Part shown: in pieces, positions 40,701 to 48,668 of the stretch
Layout: every line of letters begins with the position of its first letter
How positions within the stretch are numbered: the stretch's first letter is position 1
Origin: Clytia hemisphaerica
Lineage: Eukaryota > Cnidaria > Hydrozoa > Leptothecata > Clytiidae
DNA length: 64,000 nt
Direction of reading: 5' to 3'
Assembly (NCBI GenBank): GCA_902728285.1
Contig: CACVBU010000967.1
Coordinates: forward strand, 295,970-359,969
Made by a program: the position numbers and the translations under genes
Notes under the pieces: model-generated
Seen by the model: the letters and a program-made list of their open reading frames with translations, nothing else
Database searches by the model: none
Told to the model about the DNA's origin: nothing

Positions 40701-43700
40701 CCAGTAGATTCCTTGGAAATGTTGGTTCCATTGTGGGGTGCTGGGGTGGTAGATGATGTAGGGGATGTTGACGATTGAATGTTTGTTGAGGTTGATGTGA
40801 CAAATCGTGGTTCCTGAATTGTATTTGTTGGTTTTGGTTGCTGAAACAATTGTTCACAAGAGAGATTATTTCTGTGCGAAAGTTGTCCAGGATTGCGAGA
40901 AAATCCTGAGGTTCATCATTACGATCGTTTTGCTTTTTCTGATATCGTTTGGTTCCCTTAACATGCGTGAATTTGCAGTCAAGATTAAAGCATTCCCCTC
41001 TTGTAATAGATGATGAGCACATCCTCGGGTGGAAGCTTTGGCACTTGGTACCTAGGTTGCAGCCTCTTGGTTGTTTGTTGCCATATTTCAGCAATTTTGT
41101 ACAGGCTCTAGGATGGATAAATTGACAGTCTCGGCCTTTCAGTCCATATTTACATTTTCCTTTTATGTAGAAGCGACATATTTGATCATTTGTCTTTGAT
41201 TTGGTCTGAGATCTTGATCCAGGATATTGGGAGTGATCGTTGTTGCTGTTGTTCAAGTTGATTTCATTTGGTGGTCCGCCAGCTGTTTGGTTTATTATGT
41301 TGGAAGTATCGTCTTCTGTCATTGGTGCATTGATCTCATCGTCCTCATCTACCACACTCCAAGTAGATTTGTCCTGGGATTCAGTTGATCTTGGTGTTTT
41401 GTTTGGTGGATTCGGTGTGTTACTATCATGGGTGAAAGACACAGTGTTATCTTGGCAGGATTGACATAGGAAGATCATGCCTGGAATTTTGAAAAGTGTA
41501 TCACGTATTGCCTCGTTATGATCAACTAGGTTCATATCTTTCAAAAGATTCAGGTAGCAGTCAGGTTAAAAAAGGGGCAATTTTACTCATATTATAATAA
41601 CATTACCCCCGTCTTTTTTGTCATTCTATAAGTATTTCTAAATTTTGTATTCCGCTGTGCGAGTGTGGCTCAACGGATAGCGCGCTGGGTTTCCGATCTG
41701 AAGATCTTTCATTTGGTGGGTTCGAACCCCGGTCGGGTTAATAATTCAAGGTCAGTTAAAACACTTTAGAATAGTCAGAAAACATAGTAAATAAGTTAGA
41801 AAAGTCACCAGGGGGTCAGAAAGAAGCCTCAGAGAAGATAGGCAGAAATGAATAGTTGATGTCGGTTTTCCTTCTTTTGAGACCTTGTAATTATTGTTTC
41901 CCTGTTAACCAAGTAAATTAAAAAAAAATCTAGCACAAAAATGGCTTTAGGTTGAAAAATAATTGCAATTTAGGGTACTTTCGAGCATGTTTTTGATTAT
42001 ATCACTCAAAAACAGGGGTGGTACCTGGAAATCTTTTCTGAAAACACTTACTGCACATCATGTCTTGTAGTAACTGCGTGCCCTCCCCCTGAATGAACTT
42101 GTTACTTAAAATATCACTTACTGACATAATTTATTTATGATATATATAACACCACTTTCTTAAATAAATGGCCTCTTAAAGTCTTTTATGTTTGCTGCAA
42201 GAAGGGGGAAATTGAATTTGACCCGCGGTTTTTTCTCTCTTTTTCTAGCCATTTCCTGCGTGTTAGTGTAGACACAACTTTAATCCGGGGAAATGAAGCG
42301 TTTTCATTGGTCTAAAATCACGGATGGTCACGTGACCAGAATTTTTATCCAGGGAAATGCCGTTGCGGCAATGTTTTGCTTTACTGTAGTGAGATTGACC
42401 ATTTTGTTGTTTTGATTTGAGCGGGCGAAATTTCTATACACACCAAAATATGGCTTCGTTGGAATACCAGTTGAAACACTTGCGAAATCAAAAGATTTGT
42501 TTTTATTTTAGTTTGTATCTCTGAAAGACCCCATCGGATTTAGGCTCAAGGCTGTCCGATTTAGGACCACTCACTGTACCTCTATTATTCTGAATCTTGT
42601 GTTTAAAACGGTAATTTAGTTTGTATCTTTGAAAGACCCCATCGGATAGGCAGGGCTGTCGGATTTAGGACCACTCACGGTAGCCCTTGAGTGAATGAAA
42701 GACCTGGCTGGTTACGGTCATTCACTCACCCACATGCCAATAGACCTTTTCGCCTTTCTGTCTGCCATCTTGAATTGTATGCAAAAATACAGAGAACGAA
42801 AATGCCGTGGTTGGATTTAGTTGGAATGTATGCAAAACATATGCAAGTTTACACAAAGATTAAAAAGACAACAAAGCATCTTATAAATAAATATTATACC
42901 GTAGAGTCGTTTAATCTCGACATACGTCTTGCAATCTCGACATAGCTGTAGGCTGGTCTTCGAAATAAAAAATCAAACATAAACAAATACATACCAAAGT
43001 TATCAATCAATCACTAAAATGTACTCTCTCTCTATCACGTCACAGATTGTTAATATAATATGAGAAATGTGAAGTGTTATTACTTATATTTGAAAAGAAA
43101 ACTTTAACGATGTGTAGTAATCGCTAAAAACTAATTAGCATACTTTCAACGAAGATGTCCAAATCACAACAACACAACATTTTGCACGCGAGGAAATTTT
43201 TAGTAGACATTTTTACCGTGAACCGAAAATAATAAAAAGAACCCGGTTTCCTTTTGAATTTAATGTGACCGCTATACTGGCCATCACGGCGTGCGACCTG
43301 TTAGCGCCTAGAGTGTGTGTTTTTATATATAAGGAAGGGGAAACCAGGCTAAGCGCGCGAATTATTTTTATCACGTGACTTGAAGCGTAATAAAGTTGTA
43401 AAATTTTAATGATGGACACGAGAAAGTTACGAGGAAGTTTGCATGCGTTTCGTGTGCTTTGTAAAACTGCTTATAATTTGGCTGTTTTTTAATTGAAAGG
43501 ATTGCAATGTTTACTGAACTTCTAGTTTGATGGATGAACTTGTTCGATAAGAATGATACCAAGAATTTCATTCAAGGTTTGTTTTGATTATTTTACAGAT
43601 CCGGTGTCGAGATTGCAAGACGTATGTCGAGATTAAACGACTCTACGGTAATCATTAGAATAATAAAAGATGGAATTTCTTAATCCAAAAGGAAATATTT

Positions 43701-44522
43701 TACAGAACAACAAAAGCCTTTTAGGAATTTGTTCTTAAAGACATAGCATATTCTGTTTTCATGCCATAAAAAAAATCCACGAAGACGGAGTACACACATC
43801 AAACTTTCAAAACACGCAAACTGAAAGCAGTAATTATGACGTCACACTTTCTCAATGTTTTGATTTGATCATTTGGCGGCTCTATTCCCAGCAGGAGAAT
43901 AATTTGCCGTCAGCCGAATAAGGATTGTTTTTTACCTTTGCGGGTGATTTTTCAGTTTGAGTTTCTGTCTAATGTTATGGTCTTTTGAAGTGCTTGTTCT
44001 AAGAGATGAGTGAATATAATTGTTTTTAGTTTTCCAAATTTAATCTTTCTTCTACAAGATTACACTTTAATATAATGCCAATTATGCATGTAAGTTTTTA
44101 ATTCATACTTTCTTTTTGCATATGTTTTGCATACTTTCTAAGGGAATTTCACCACGGCAATTCGGCCACCATAATTTTTGCATAAAATTCAATATGGCGG
44201 ATGGAAAGGCGAAAAGGTCTATTCCAGACGTTTTCCAGACATTTCCAGACCCTAGCCTAATTTCATACATTTCTGGCAGACATAGCAACCTTGTTTAGAT
44301 GCATTTAAAAATTGAATTTCAATCCTTTTATTGCGTTCCATTAGGTTTGATTGTGCGCATTATGTTTGATTGACATCGTTGTCAAAACGATACAAAATGA
44401 AAAAAGCGTGATAGATTCGAAACTCTTGGAATTAAAAACTACTTACCAACTTGATATAGTCGACCTTCTGGAGAAAATACAGTAATATAGCGATCGTAAC
44501 CAGAGCTCGTGCCCCGCGACAT
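22726..44522 (-). CDS. PSMA6: proteasome subunit alpha type-6 (alpha-1), seven exons
   Basis: The product is subunit alpha-1 of the 20S proteasome, a structural outer-ring subunit that helps gate the chamber in cytosol and nucleus. Joining 44447-44522, 30285-30379, 28858-28939, 28217-28372, 27678-27856, 27201-27295 and 22726-22783 gives 741 bases: 246 codons plus stop, the length usual for PSMA6. The N-terminus [20 protein letters not shown] holds the YDR gate motif and starts the alpha-subunit signature, which continues RLYQVEYAFKA across the first junction. Other family words are [37 protein letters not shown] and the end [13 protein letters not shown]. All junctions are GT-AG and keep frame. 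Alpha subunits lack the catalytic threonine, as here. Introns are about 14.1, 1.3, 0.5, 0.4, 0.4 and 4.4 kb. It appears intact. Confidence 0.95.
22784..27200 (-). other. PSMA6 intron 6
   Basis: A 4.4-kb intron. Between about 24500 and 25330 the phrase AAACCATTT...GCAAGTC(T/C) recurs loosely several times, suggesting a diverged repeat. No coding region or clean terminal repeat recognised. Confidence 0.6.
27201..27295 (-). CDS. PSMA6: PSMA6 exon 6
   Basis: Acceptor TTCCAG, donor GTAAGT. Encodes [20 protein letters not shown] and [11 protein letters not shown], residues 197-227, ending two bases into a Lys codon. Confidence 0.93.
27678..27856 (-). CDS. PSMA6: PSMA6 exon 5
   Basis: Acceptor CCTTAG, donor GTATGG (weaker than the others). 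Encodes residues 137-196, including [38 protein letters not shown] and CKESIE. Ends in phase 0. Confidence 0.93.
28217..28372 (-). CDS. PSMA6: PSMA6 exon 4
   Basis: Acceptor TTGCAG, donor GTAAGA. Encodes residues 85-136, including [17 protein letters not shown] and the highly conserved [15 protein letters not shown]. Confidence 0.95.
28858..28939 (-). CDS. PSMA6: PSMA6 exon 3
   Basis: Acceptor CTGCAG, donor GTAAGA. Encodes [20 protein letters not shown] followed by CVMTGMM, residues 58-84, and ends one base into a Gly codon. Confidence 0.95.
29227..29858. repeat. 124-bp tandem repeat, five copies plus partial
   Basis: Units start at TACAAAG at 29227, 29351, 29475, 29599, 29723 and a partial sixth at 29847, exactly 124 bp apart. 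Copies differ by a handful of substitutions. Each holds AACTCTTGATAGACGGT and a CTTATAA...TTATAAGAAT inverted pair. It lies in PSMA6 intron 2. Confidence 0.95.
29976..29999. repeat. GGATCT microsatellite
   Basis: Four copies of the hexamer GGATCT in PSMA6 intron 2. Confidence 0.8.
30285..30379 (-). CDS. PSMA6: PSMA6 exon 2
   Basis: Acceptor TTTCAG, donor GTAAGT. Encodes residues 26-57 ([10 protein letters not shown] through VTQKKVP), completing the alpha-subunit signature. Ends in phase 0. Confidence 0.95.
31703..32360. repeat. dispersed repeat family A, copy 1
   Basis: Runs from GGACCTACCTATTTAT to GGGGTAGGTCC. It is related along its length to the copy at 51769-52387, in the same orientation. 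Shared landmarks are CCAATCTCGAGAAAAG, an (AACG)-type array and GGTTAATTTATAGGACCTCC. The end can fold into a GGACCTAC/GTAGGTCC hairpin. Weak homology extends slightly upstream of the start. Type (SINE, Helitron or TIR element) undecided. In PSMA6 intron 1. Confidence 0.65.
33488..33862. repeat. dispersed repeat family B, partial copy
   Basis: About 375 bp matching 43858-44223 in direct orientation, from TGATTTGATCATTTGGCGG to GGAAAGGCGAAAAGGTCTAT. Only the right half of the family is present; the inverted left tip seen at 42739 is missing. In PSMA6 intron 1. Confidence 0.75.
33946..34275. mobile_element. 330-bp TIR element, TTGTTCTACGGGC tips
   Basis: TTGTTCTACGGGC at the left is inverted as GCCCGTAGAACAA at the right. 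Both ends also hold CCGACCGACC next to an ATTTTT stretch. No clear target duplication. Non-coding. In PSMA6 intron 1. Confidence 0.55.
34453..34541 (-). mobile_element. severely 5'-truncated LINE tail
   Basis: An 89-bp stretch that reads identical to 37602-37690, the 3' end of the minus-strand CR1-like LINE. It includes the last codons, the short 3' UTR and the terminal ATCAAAGGTA repeat. It is best explained as a retrotransposed copy truncated almost completely at the 5' side. Confidence 0.8.
34766..35061. mobile_element. 296-bp MITE with 8-bp TSD, CCGGGGGG tips
   Basis: Both ends read CCGGGGGG inward. The unit is flanked by the exact 8-bp direct repeat AAGGCAGC (34758-34765, 35062-35069). 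An 8-bp duplication points to a hAT-like or similar superfamily, though the tip is not a classic hAT tip. GGGTAT repeats lie near the left end. Long frames crossing it are not genes. Confidence 0.65.
35603..35662. repeat. 15-bp tandem repeat, four copies
   Basis: The unit CAAAAAACAAACCAA is repeated about four times in PSMA6 intron 1. Confidence 0.85.
36207..36658. mobile_element. candidate 450-bp TIR element, TCCCCCGCAAAGATCC
   Basis: GTCCCCCGCAAAGATCCAAC near the left end is matched in inverse by GTCCCCCGCAAAGATCCGAC at the right; both continue to TGCTGAGTCA. The exact tips and duplication are uncertain. Non-coding. Confidence 0.5.
36968..37025. repeat. GGGAACCCTAA degenerate repeat
   Basis: About four adjacent variants of GGGAACCCTAA. 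Short and degenerate; not telomeric in structure. Confidence 0.5.
37645..40849 (-). pseudogene. LINE ORF2 (APE endonuclease + RT), two lesions
   Basis: Reading from 40849 down, the frame overlaps ORF1, then enters an APE-type endonuclease ([35 protein letters not shown]) and a reverse transcriptase ([56 protein letters not shown]), ending in the CR1-type region [16 protein letters not shown]. There are two breaks. One is a frameshift in an eight-T run near 40470, where an extra base moves the frame after ENYTFF. The other is an in-frame TAA at 39505-39507, where the sister copy has Lys. Everything else is open, so the copy is relatively young. Frames on the opposite strand are shadows. Confidence 0.9.
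40645..41557 (-). pseudogene. LINE ORF1 C-terminal part (CCCH zinc fingers)
   Basis: Open to a stop at 40645. It starts inside the PHD-like domain ([10 protein letters not shown]...CQSCQ) because of the 5' truncation and contains three CCCH fingers ([33 protein letters not shown]). ORF1 of CR1-group LINEs is thought to bind the RNA template. Its last 200 bases overlap ORF2 in another frame. No start codon of the full protein remains. Confidence 0.85.
41660..41742 (+). repeat. tRNA-like sequence (SINE head or tRNA pseudogene)
   Basis: It carries a pol III A box (TGGCTCAACGG) and a perfect B box (GGTTCGAACCC) at tRNA spacing. The acceptor and anticodon stems do not pair well, so it is not called as a functional tRNA. 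It lies in the right arm of the 6.3-kb element, just outside the LINE's truncated 5' end. Confidence 0.5.
42510..42690. repeat. 108-bp tandem duplication
   Basis: Two copies of a stretch from TAGTTTGTATCT through GAAAGACCCCATCGGAT to GATTTAGGACCACTCAC, about 108 bp apart (starts near 42510 and 42618), with small indels. Confidence 0.75.
42739..44223. mobile_element. dispersed family B TIR element, with nested insertion
   Basis: The left tip AATAGACCTTTTCGCCTTTC is exactly inverted at the right end (GAAAGGCGAAAAGGTCTATT), and the similarity continues for about 50 bp. The element is split by the TA-flanked MITE at 42899-43648; without it, it is about 735 bp. A partial relative lies at 33488-33862. 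The right end is only about 220 bp from PSMA6 exon 1. No coding capacity. Confidence 0.75.
42899..43648. mobile_element. Tc1/mariner-like MITE with 44-bp perfect TIR
   Basis: The left end begins CCGTAGAGTCGTTTAATCTC and is identical for 44 bp to the inverse of the right end; TA flanks both sides (42897-42898, 43649-43650). Each TIR holds two copies of AATCTCGACA. Interior of about 660 bp without transposase. Inserted in the family B element. Confidence 0.85.
44447..44522 (-). CDS. PSMA6: PSMA6 exon 1
   Basis: Starts at the ATG (44520-44522) and encodes residues 1-25 plus the first base of a Glu codon. It ends at donor GTAAGT. It contains the YDR motif and [10 protein letters not shown] of the alpha signature. 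A transposon end lies only about 220 bp downstream, in intron 1. Confidence 0.95.
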
Positions 44523-45253
44523 CTTGTTTTAAAATGCTGAGTAAATGGTGGGAAAATGTAATTTTATAGTGTAGAACCGGGGCTCCTCTTATCAGTGTTT
44601 TCAAAACCTTTTTACTTAGTACAGGATTTTCACTAGAGAATTATCCTACAGTATTTCGGCAGCATCCGTTTGAGCGACATCAAAAGAGCAGAGCACAGAT
44701 TTTTGGATAGAAAGTCGCGTATTATATTGGTTTTTCCTAATTGTAATGTAAAGCATTAGCCCACCAAAGGGCTAGATGTCGTGCGCTTTTAAGCTCTTCT
44801 CCAAGGCAAGAGCAGCCACCGGCTAGGAAGTATGAAATATCTGTTCTTGAGGTCCCTTTCTCTTGGAAAAAAACTATCTGTTCTGTATCCTGGGCTCTCC
44901 TGGATTATATCATCTGTTCTGGCTGGTTCTGGGGAAAAATTACCGTCCACCGTCCCCCTCGATTAATTTATCTCGAACATAAACTGGCTATTTCCGCCAG
45001 CCGGACAACTATTCCACCGGCCGCCGAAGAACGACTTCGATGGCTGAATTTCCGGTGAATTCTGACCCTGACCCCCCCCGATAATAAATAAATAATCAGA
45101 GTAATCAAACAGGCTAAGGGGATGCAGGCAGCCTACTGAAAAGTGTGCCGTGGTTAGTAGGAAATCCTGCCTAGGTCACGTGATATTACAATAGAATTTC
45201 GCTCGACAAAGCTTTCGCGGTTTTTTTCAGGCTTTAAAAATCTATGTTCCTAA

Positions 45254-45604
45254 CCTGGGGGGGTGTACTAGGGTTGGCGAATGAGGGGTATGTGCGGACG
45301 GGACCTCTGAAAACCGACCCATAGAGAGACTGATTTTTTGCTGAAAAGGTGACCCTTAGAGAGACTTTTTGAAATTATTTTTTCGATTTTTGAAAAAAGT
45401 CATACCCCTAGAGACAGCCTCGTGACTTTATTACAATTTTTTTTGGAAATCAAAAAAATTTCCTAAAAATCCTGAATTTTCCGACCCTTAGAGAGACTAA
45501 TTTAAAACTTTCAGATTTTTCCGACCCTTAGACTTAGAGAGACTTTGAAAGATGAAAATAACGACCCTTACCGTCCGCACATAACCGCCATCCCTCCCCT
45601 GGGG
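45254..45604. mobile_element. 351-bp TIR element with GACCCTTAGAGAGACT repeats
   Basis: Near the ends TATGTGCGGACGG at 45280 is inverted at 45573-45585, and both tips are G/C-runs. The 7-bp flanks TTCCTAA (45247-45253) and TTCTTAA (45605-45611) differ at one base. The interior holds four or five GACCCTTAGAGAGACT-like words. The right boundary is ambiguous because a palindrome abuts it. Confidence 0.55.
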
Positions 45605-45668
45605 TTCTTAAAAGGTAGGGTACCCCAATTGAGGCCCCAATTGGGGTACCCTACCTTTTAGGAACACC
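45601..45668. repeat. 68-bp near-perfect palindrome
   Basis: The arm TAAAAGGTAGGGTACCCCAA and flanking bases (45609-45631) is exactly inverted at 45638-45660 around a 6-base centre; with one mismatch the arms reach GGGGTTCT/AGGAACACC. It may be a minimal MITE or the tip of a larger element. Confidence 0.8.
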
Positions 45669-46069
45669 GTATTTTCGAAGCAAAAAAAGTTAATAGTATC
45701 GCAAAAAATATTGCTCTATGCCAATTGTTTCCGGAAACCTGCGAAGCTTCTTATTGGTCAAGCGTTGAAATTCTTGTAATGTCACGTGACCTGGGTAGGA
45801 TTTGCTACCTAACACTGGCACACTTTTCAGCCAAAGCAGAGGGCCAACACATAGATTATATAAAACTAGATAGAGCTACTCTGTATTTCCCAAGCAACGG
45901 TAGGTGAAGCAAAATAATGCACTATCTCTATTGCTGAGAGTAGGTCACAGTCATCATCATCATCATCCTTCGACCGTTAGGTCACAGTACGTTAAGTGAT
46001 GCTTATTGTATAAAAGGATGTGATGAGTTGACAGTCATTTTAGCCTAAGAAAATCGTAGAGATAGCTTA

Positions 46070-46379
46070 CTCTTAGGTGCCAAATAAACGGGGGGGTTCA
46101 AATAAACGGGGGGGGGGGGTTGGAAAATTTTTGAAATTTCAATAAACGGGGGGGACCTAATTGCCGGGGGGGTTGGAAATTGTACTTATGAAAACCCAAA
46201 AATAAGGTAAATATAGGCTAAAATCAGGCTTTTTGGAGCAAAATAAGGGGACTTCTTTTAGCCAAGTGAAAATATTCTTTAAAATTAATAAACGGGGGGG
46301 TCTTAATAAGGTCCAGGGGGGTTGGAAAATTTTCAAAAAATTAACAAGCGGGGGGGACCGTTTATTTGGCACCTAAGAG
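46070..46379. mobile_element. TA-flanked MITE with poly-G tracts, copy 1
   Basis: A perfect 22-bp TIR beginning CTCTTAGGTGCCAAATAAAC, with TA on both sides (46068-46069, 46380-46381). The interior repeats AATAAACGGGGGGG(G)TTGGAA. TA duplication with CTCTYRGG tips fits a Tc1/mariner-type MITE. Non-coding. Confidence 0.8.
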
Positions 46380-46690
46380 TATAGAGCTAGAAAACTGACG
46401 AAACTTAATTTTGTCATTTTATCATTGGAATTGAGACTTTTTAATAAAAATTTTGATGAAACTATAAAATATAATGGTTCTATAAAGTCACTTCAATTTG
46501 CTTCAATCAAGAATTACATTTATTCTCAATGTGATGCTGGAAATATAAACTGGATATGAATTGACACTCGTTGGCAGTAGAAAATAGCTTTTGATACTCT
46601 CAGCGCACGTGTTTAAGGGAAATGAGCCTATATGACAGGTGTTATATGTATCATGCGTATTATTATGTGATATATATTACTCTCATATTA

Positions 46691-46966
46691 CTCTCGGGTA
46701 CCTAATAGCCGGGGGTGGGGGGGGGGTTGGAAAAAATCTCAAAACTTAATAAGCGGGGGGGGGGTTGGAAAAAAATGTCCTGAGTGGAAAATTTTTGAAA
46801 AGGAGGCTAATACAGCTGAATTAGGACAAAAAAGGGAACTTTCAAAAACATTTCCCCAAAAATTAATAAGCGGGGGGGGGGGGTTGGAATAAGAATGTCC
46901 TGGGTGGAAAATTTTCGGAAAAATTAATTAGCGGGGGGGGGGGGGCGGCTATTAAGTACCCGAGAG
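46691..46966. mobile_element. TA-flanked MITE with poly-G tracts, copy 2
   Basis: A 21-bp TIR CTCTCGGGTAC(C/T)TAATAGCCG with one mismatch, TA on both sides (46689-46690, 46967-46968). Related to the unit at 46070 by tip (CTCTYRGGTRCC) and by internal AATAAGCG followed by G-runs of up to 13. Frames crossing it are not genes. Confidence 0.8.
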
Positions 46967-47435
46967 TACATTTACTTTCAAAATCGTACTTTTGATGTAT
47001 GTTTATTATTTTTCGGTAGCCGGTAATTTTTTCAACTTCTGAACTGAAACTAGCAACTTCCCAACTCGAAAGTAGCAACTAGCAACTTCTCGACTAGAAT
47101 TGTTCCCTAACTCGCTACAACAATGTTCTTCGTTGATTTTTTAATTGCCTGGGCGATGATCCCACGTTTATCGCTTCGTAGTTCACTCTATGCGCATTGT
47201 CTGTGTCTGTTTGACAAAAGATTCCCGTACGGAGACCTCTGCGATGAAGTATGATTTATAAATAGCGACACTTCACTCATCGTCTCTCACCAATACTCCA
47301 TCGCAGCGGTCGGTTTGAAAAATCTCAAATGACAAAAGACAATGACAACGACCTTCTACGGCAATGAATTTTGAAATTAGCCGTAGAGCCTGGGTCTGTG
47401 CACAGACAAGCCGATGACGACTATTTTCCTTTATA

Positions 47436-47590
47436 CCTTATCGGGGAAAACTTCGTGGGGGGAAAAATATTCGTCACTTGCTGGTTTTGGTAAACGCATT
47501 AAAGTCGGGGAAAATTTTCGTCGGGGAAAAATATTCGTCACTTGGCCGAAATTTCGTCACTTTTCCCCGACGAAGTTTTCCCCGATAAGG
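47436..47590. mobile_element. 155-bp TA-flanked MITE
   Basis: The left end CCTTATCGGGGAAAACTTCG is exactly inverted at the right, with TA on both sides (47434-47435, 47591-47592). Internal repeats of CGGGGAAAAATATTCGTCAC make nearly the whole unit self-complementary. Related to 55433-55878. Confidence 0.8.
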
Positions 47591-48476
47591 TAGCTTCTAA
47601 ATTATTGATTTTCTAAAAAAATTCACAATTCACTTTCAAAGTCCCAGCAAAAGTGATGAGGTCACATCAGAACCATCAAAAAAGGTAAAAAATTCTCACC
47701 ACAAGTTTTTGTAACATTCTGCTCCAGAAGTTCTGGACCTAATATTGATCACTTAAAAAAATTAATTTGCTTCTAACAAGTCTGTACACACGAAGGATGT
47801 TTTCAGAACATATATGCTTAGATTACCTGAAAGCTTTTATTTTATGAGGTAGTGAATTTTTTTTTGGCTAATTCCAGAGCTTGAGCCTTTGCAACAAAAT
47901 ATATATTCTACTGTATTCGTCCAAAGAAAAAGTGTGTTAAATCCGACGATTTTTGAAGTCTTCAACCTGTCTCAAAGTATTTTGGACAGGCAAAATTAAA
48001 ATCTACTTGAAATTCTAGTCTAGCATTGCGAACGTAAAGAAAATTCAATAATTTAATCTGTTTTACTATTTTTTTTACAGAGATAGGTCCAAAAAATTAA
48101 CTGAAATTATTTAACAAGATAATAAAGAAAAATTAGGATTAGTACTCCTAGAAAAAATCTAGCAAATTAAAATCAAACAGAAATTAGGGCATTATCCAAC
48201 TATTTAGCAACGTAAAACGATTACAGTAGGCAAGGGAATTATTCTTTACAATAAGTTAAAAATTAGTCTTAAAGTGAAATCAAATTAACTATGATGCTTT
48301 TTTTCTACAAAAAGTTACACCTGGTTAGAACAAAAATTTATTTTGTACAAAAACAAATAATCTATGTGATGATGTGTTAAATCTAGGAACCCTGTAGTAT
48401 ACAAGAATTATCTATAAAAGACCTTGCTTTTTCCCGACCAAAAAGTGACTCTAACTATTGCAAAGTGAACTGATAA

Positions 48477-48482
48477 TTTAAT
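48477..48482 (-). promoter_or_regulatory. possible poly(A) signal of cofilin gene
   Basis: ATTAAA on the minus strand, 33 bases past the cofilin stop codon. Position is plausible; a hexamer alone is weak evidence. Confidence 0.3.
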
Positions 48483-48514
48483 GTGTCGCATACACTAACA
48501 GCGTCATTAAAACC

Positions 48515-48668
48515 TCATTTACTGACTTGATTGACAACAGCTTTGTATGATATATCGTCCATGTCGTGAGCCTCAACTTTTGCGTTGAGTTTGGGTGCTT
48601 TATTACAAACAGTTTTGAAAGTAGAAGAGTATCGCATTTTCAATTGCATCTTGGCTGTGTCTGGACAC
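48515..48668 (-). CDS. cofilin exon 3 (terminal)
   Basis: Acceptor ATTTCTAG, then G completing a Trp codon, then CPDTAKMQLKM and on to the TGA at 48515-48517. The first of the two helix lysines found in human cofilin appears as Gln; the second is kept. Confidence 0.85.

Larger units (their letters stand above)
37601..41557 (-). mobile_element. CR1-like LINE, 5'-truncated, degraded
   Basis: A non-LTR retrotransposon lying on the same strand as PSMA6, inside its intron 1. It holds the C-terminal two thirds of ORF1, an ORF2 with endonuclease and reverse transcriptase, a 44-bp 3' UTR and the tail ATCAAAGGTAATCAAAGGTA. CAGTC occurs at both ends (37596-37600, 41558-41562), a possible short duplication. 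The 5' truncation falls within the PHD-like domain of ORF1. The protein is clearly related to, but a different subfamily from, the LINE at 56577-61679. Confidence 0.9.
35786..42091. mobile_element. 6.3-kb TIR element enclosing a LINE
   Basis: The left end CAGGGGGGCACACAGTTACT and the inverted right end CAGGGGGAGGGCACGCAGTT continue alike through ACTACAAGACA. The exact 7-bp repeat AATGAAC flanks it (35779-35785, 42092-42098). A second inverted pair (37423-37465 versus 41862-41910, word GTTAACCAGGGAAACAATAA) lies inside, close to the LINE. The interior has a foldback segment, a G-rich repeat, the LINE at 37601-41557 and a tRNA-like sequence. No DNA-transposase frame is seen. Seven-bp duplications with CA-tips would fit P-like elements, but this is not proven. 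Confidence 0.75.
44523..48476. other. PSMA6-cofilin intergenic region, MITE cluster
   Basis: About 4 kb between the start of PSMA6 and the end of the cofilin gene (both minus). The PSMA6 promoter and 5' UTR should lie just above 44522, but no core element is clear. Between 45254 and 47590 it holds five separate short inverted-repeat elements. No gene recognised. Confidence 0.6.

Noticed and set aside
37423-41910. Inverted sequences around the LINE taken as its own terminal repeats
   Set aside because: Non-LTR elements have no TIRs; the pair belongs to the enclosing TIR element, and LINE ends map inside it.
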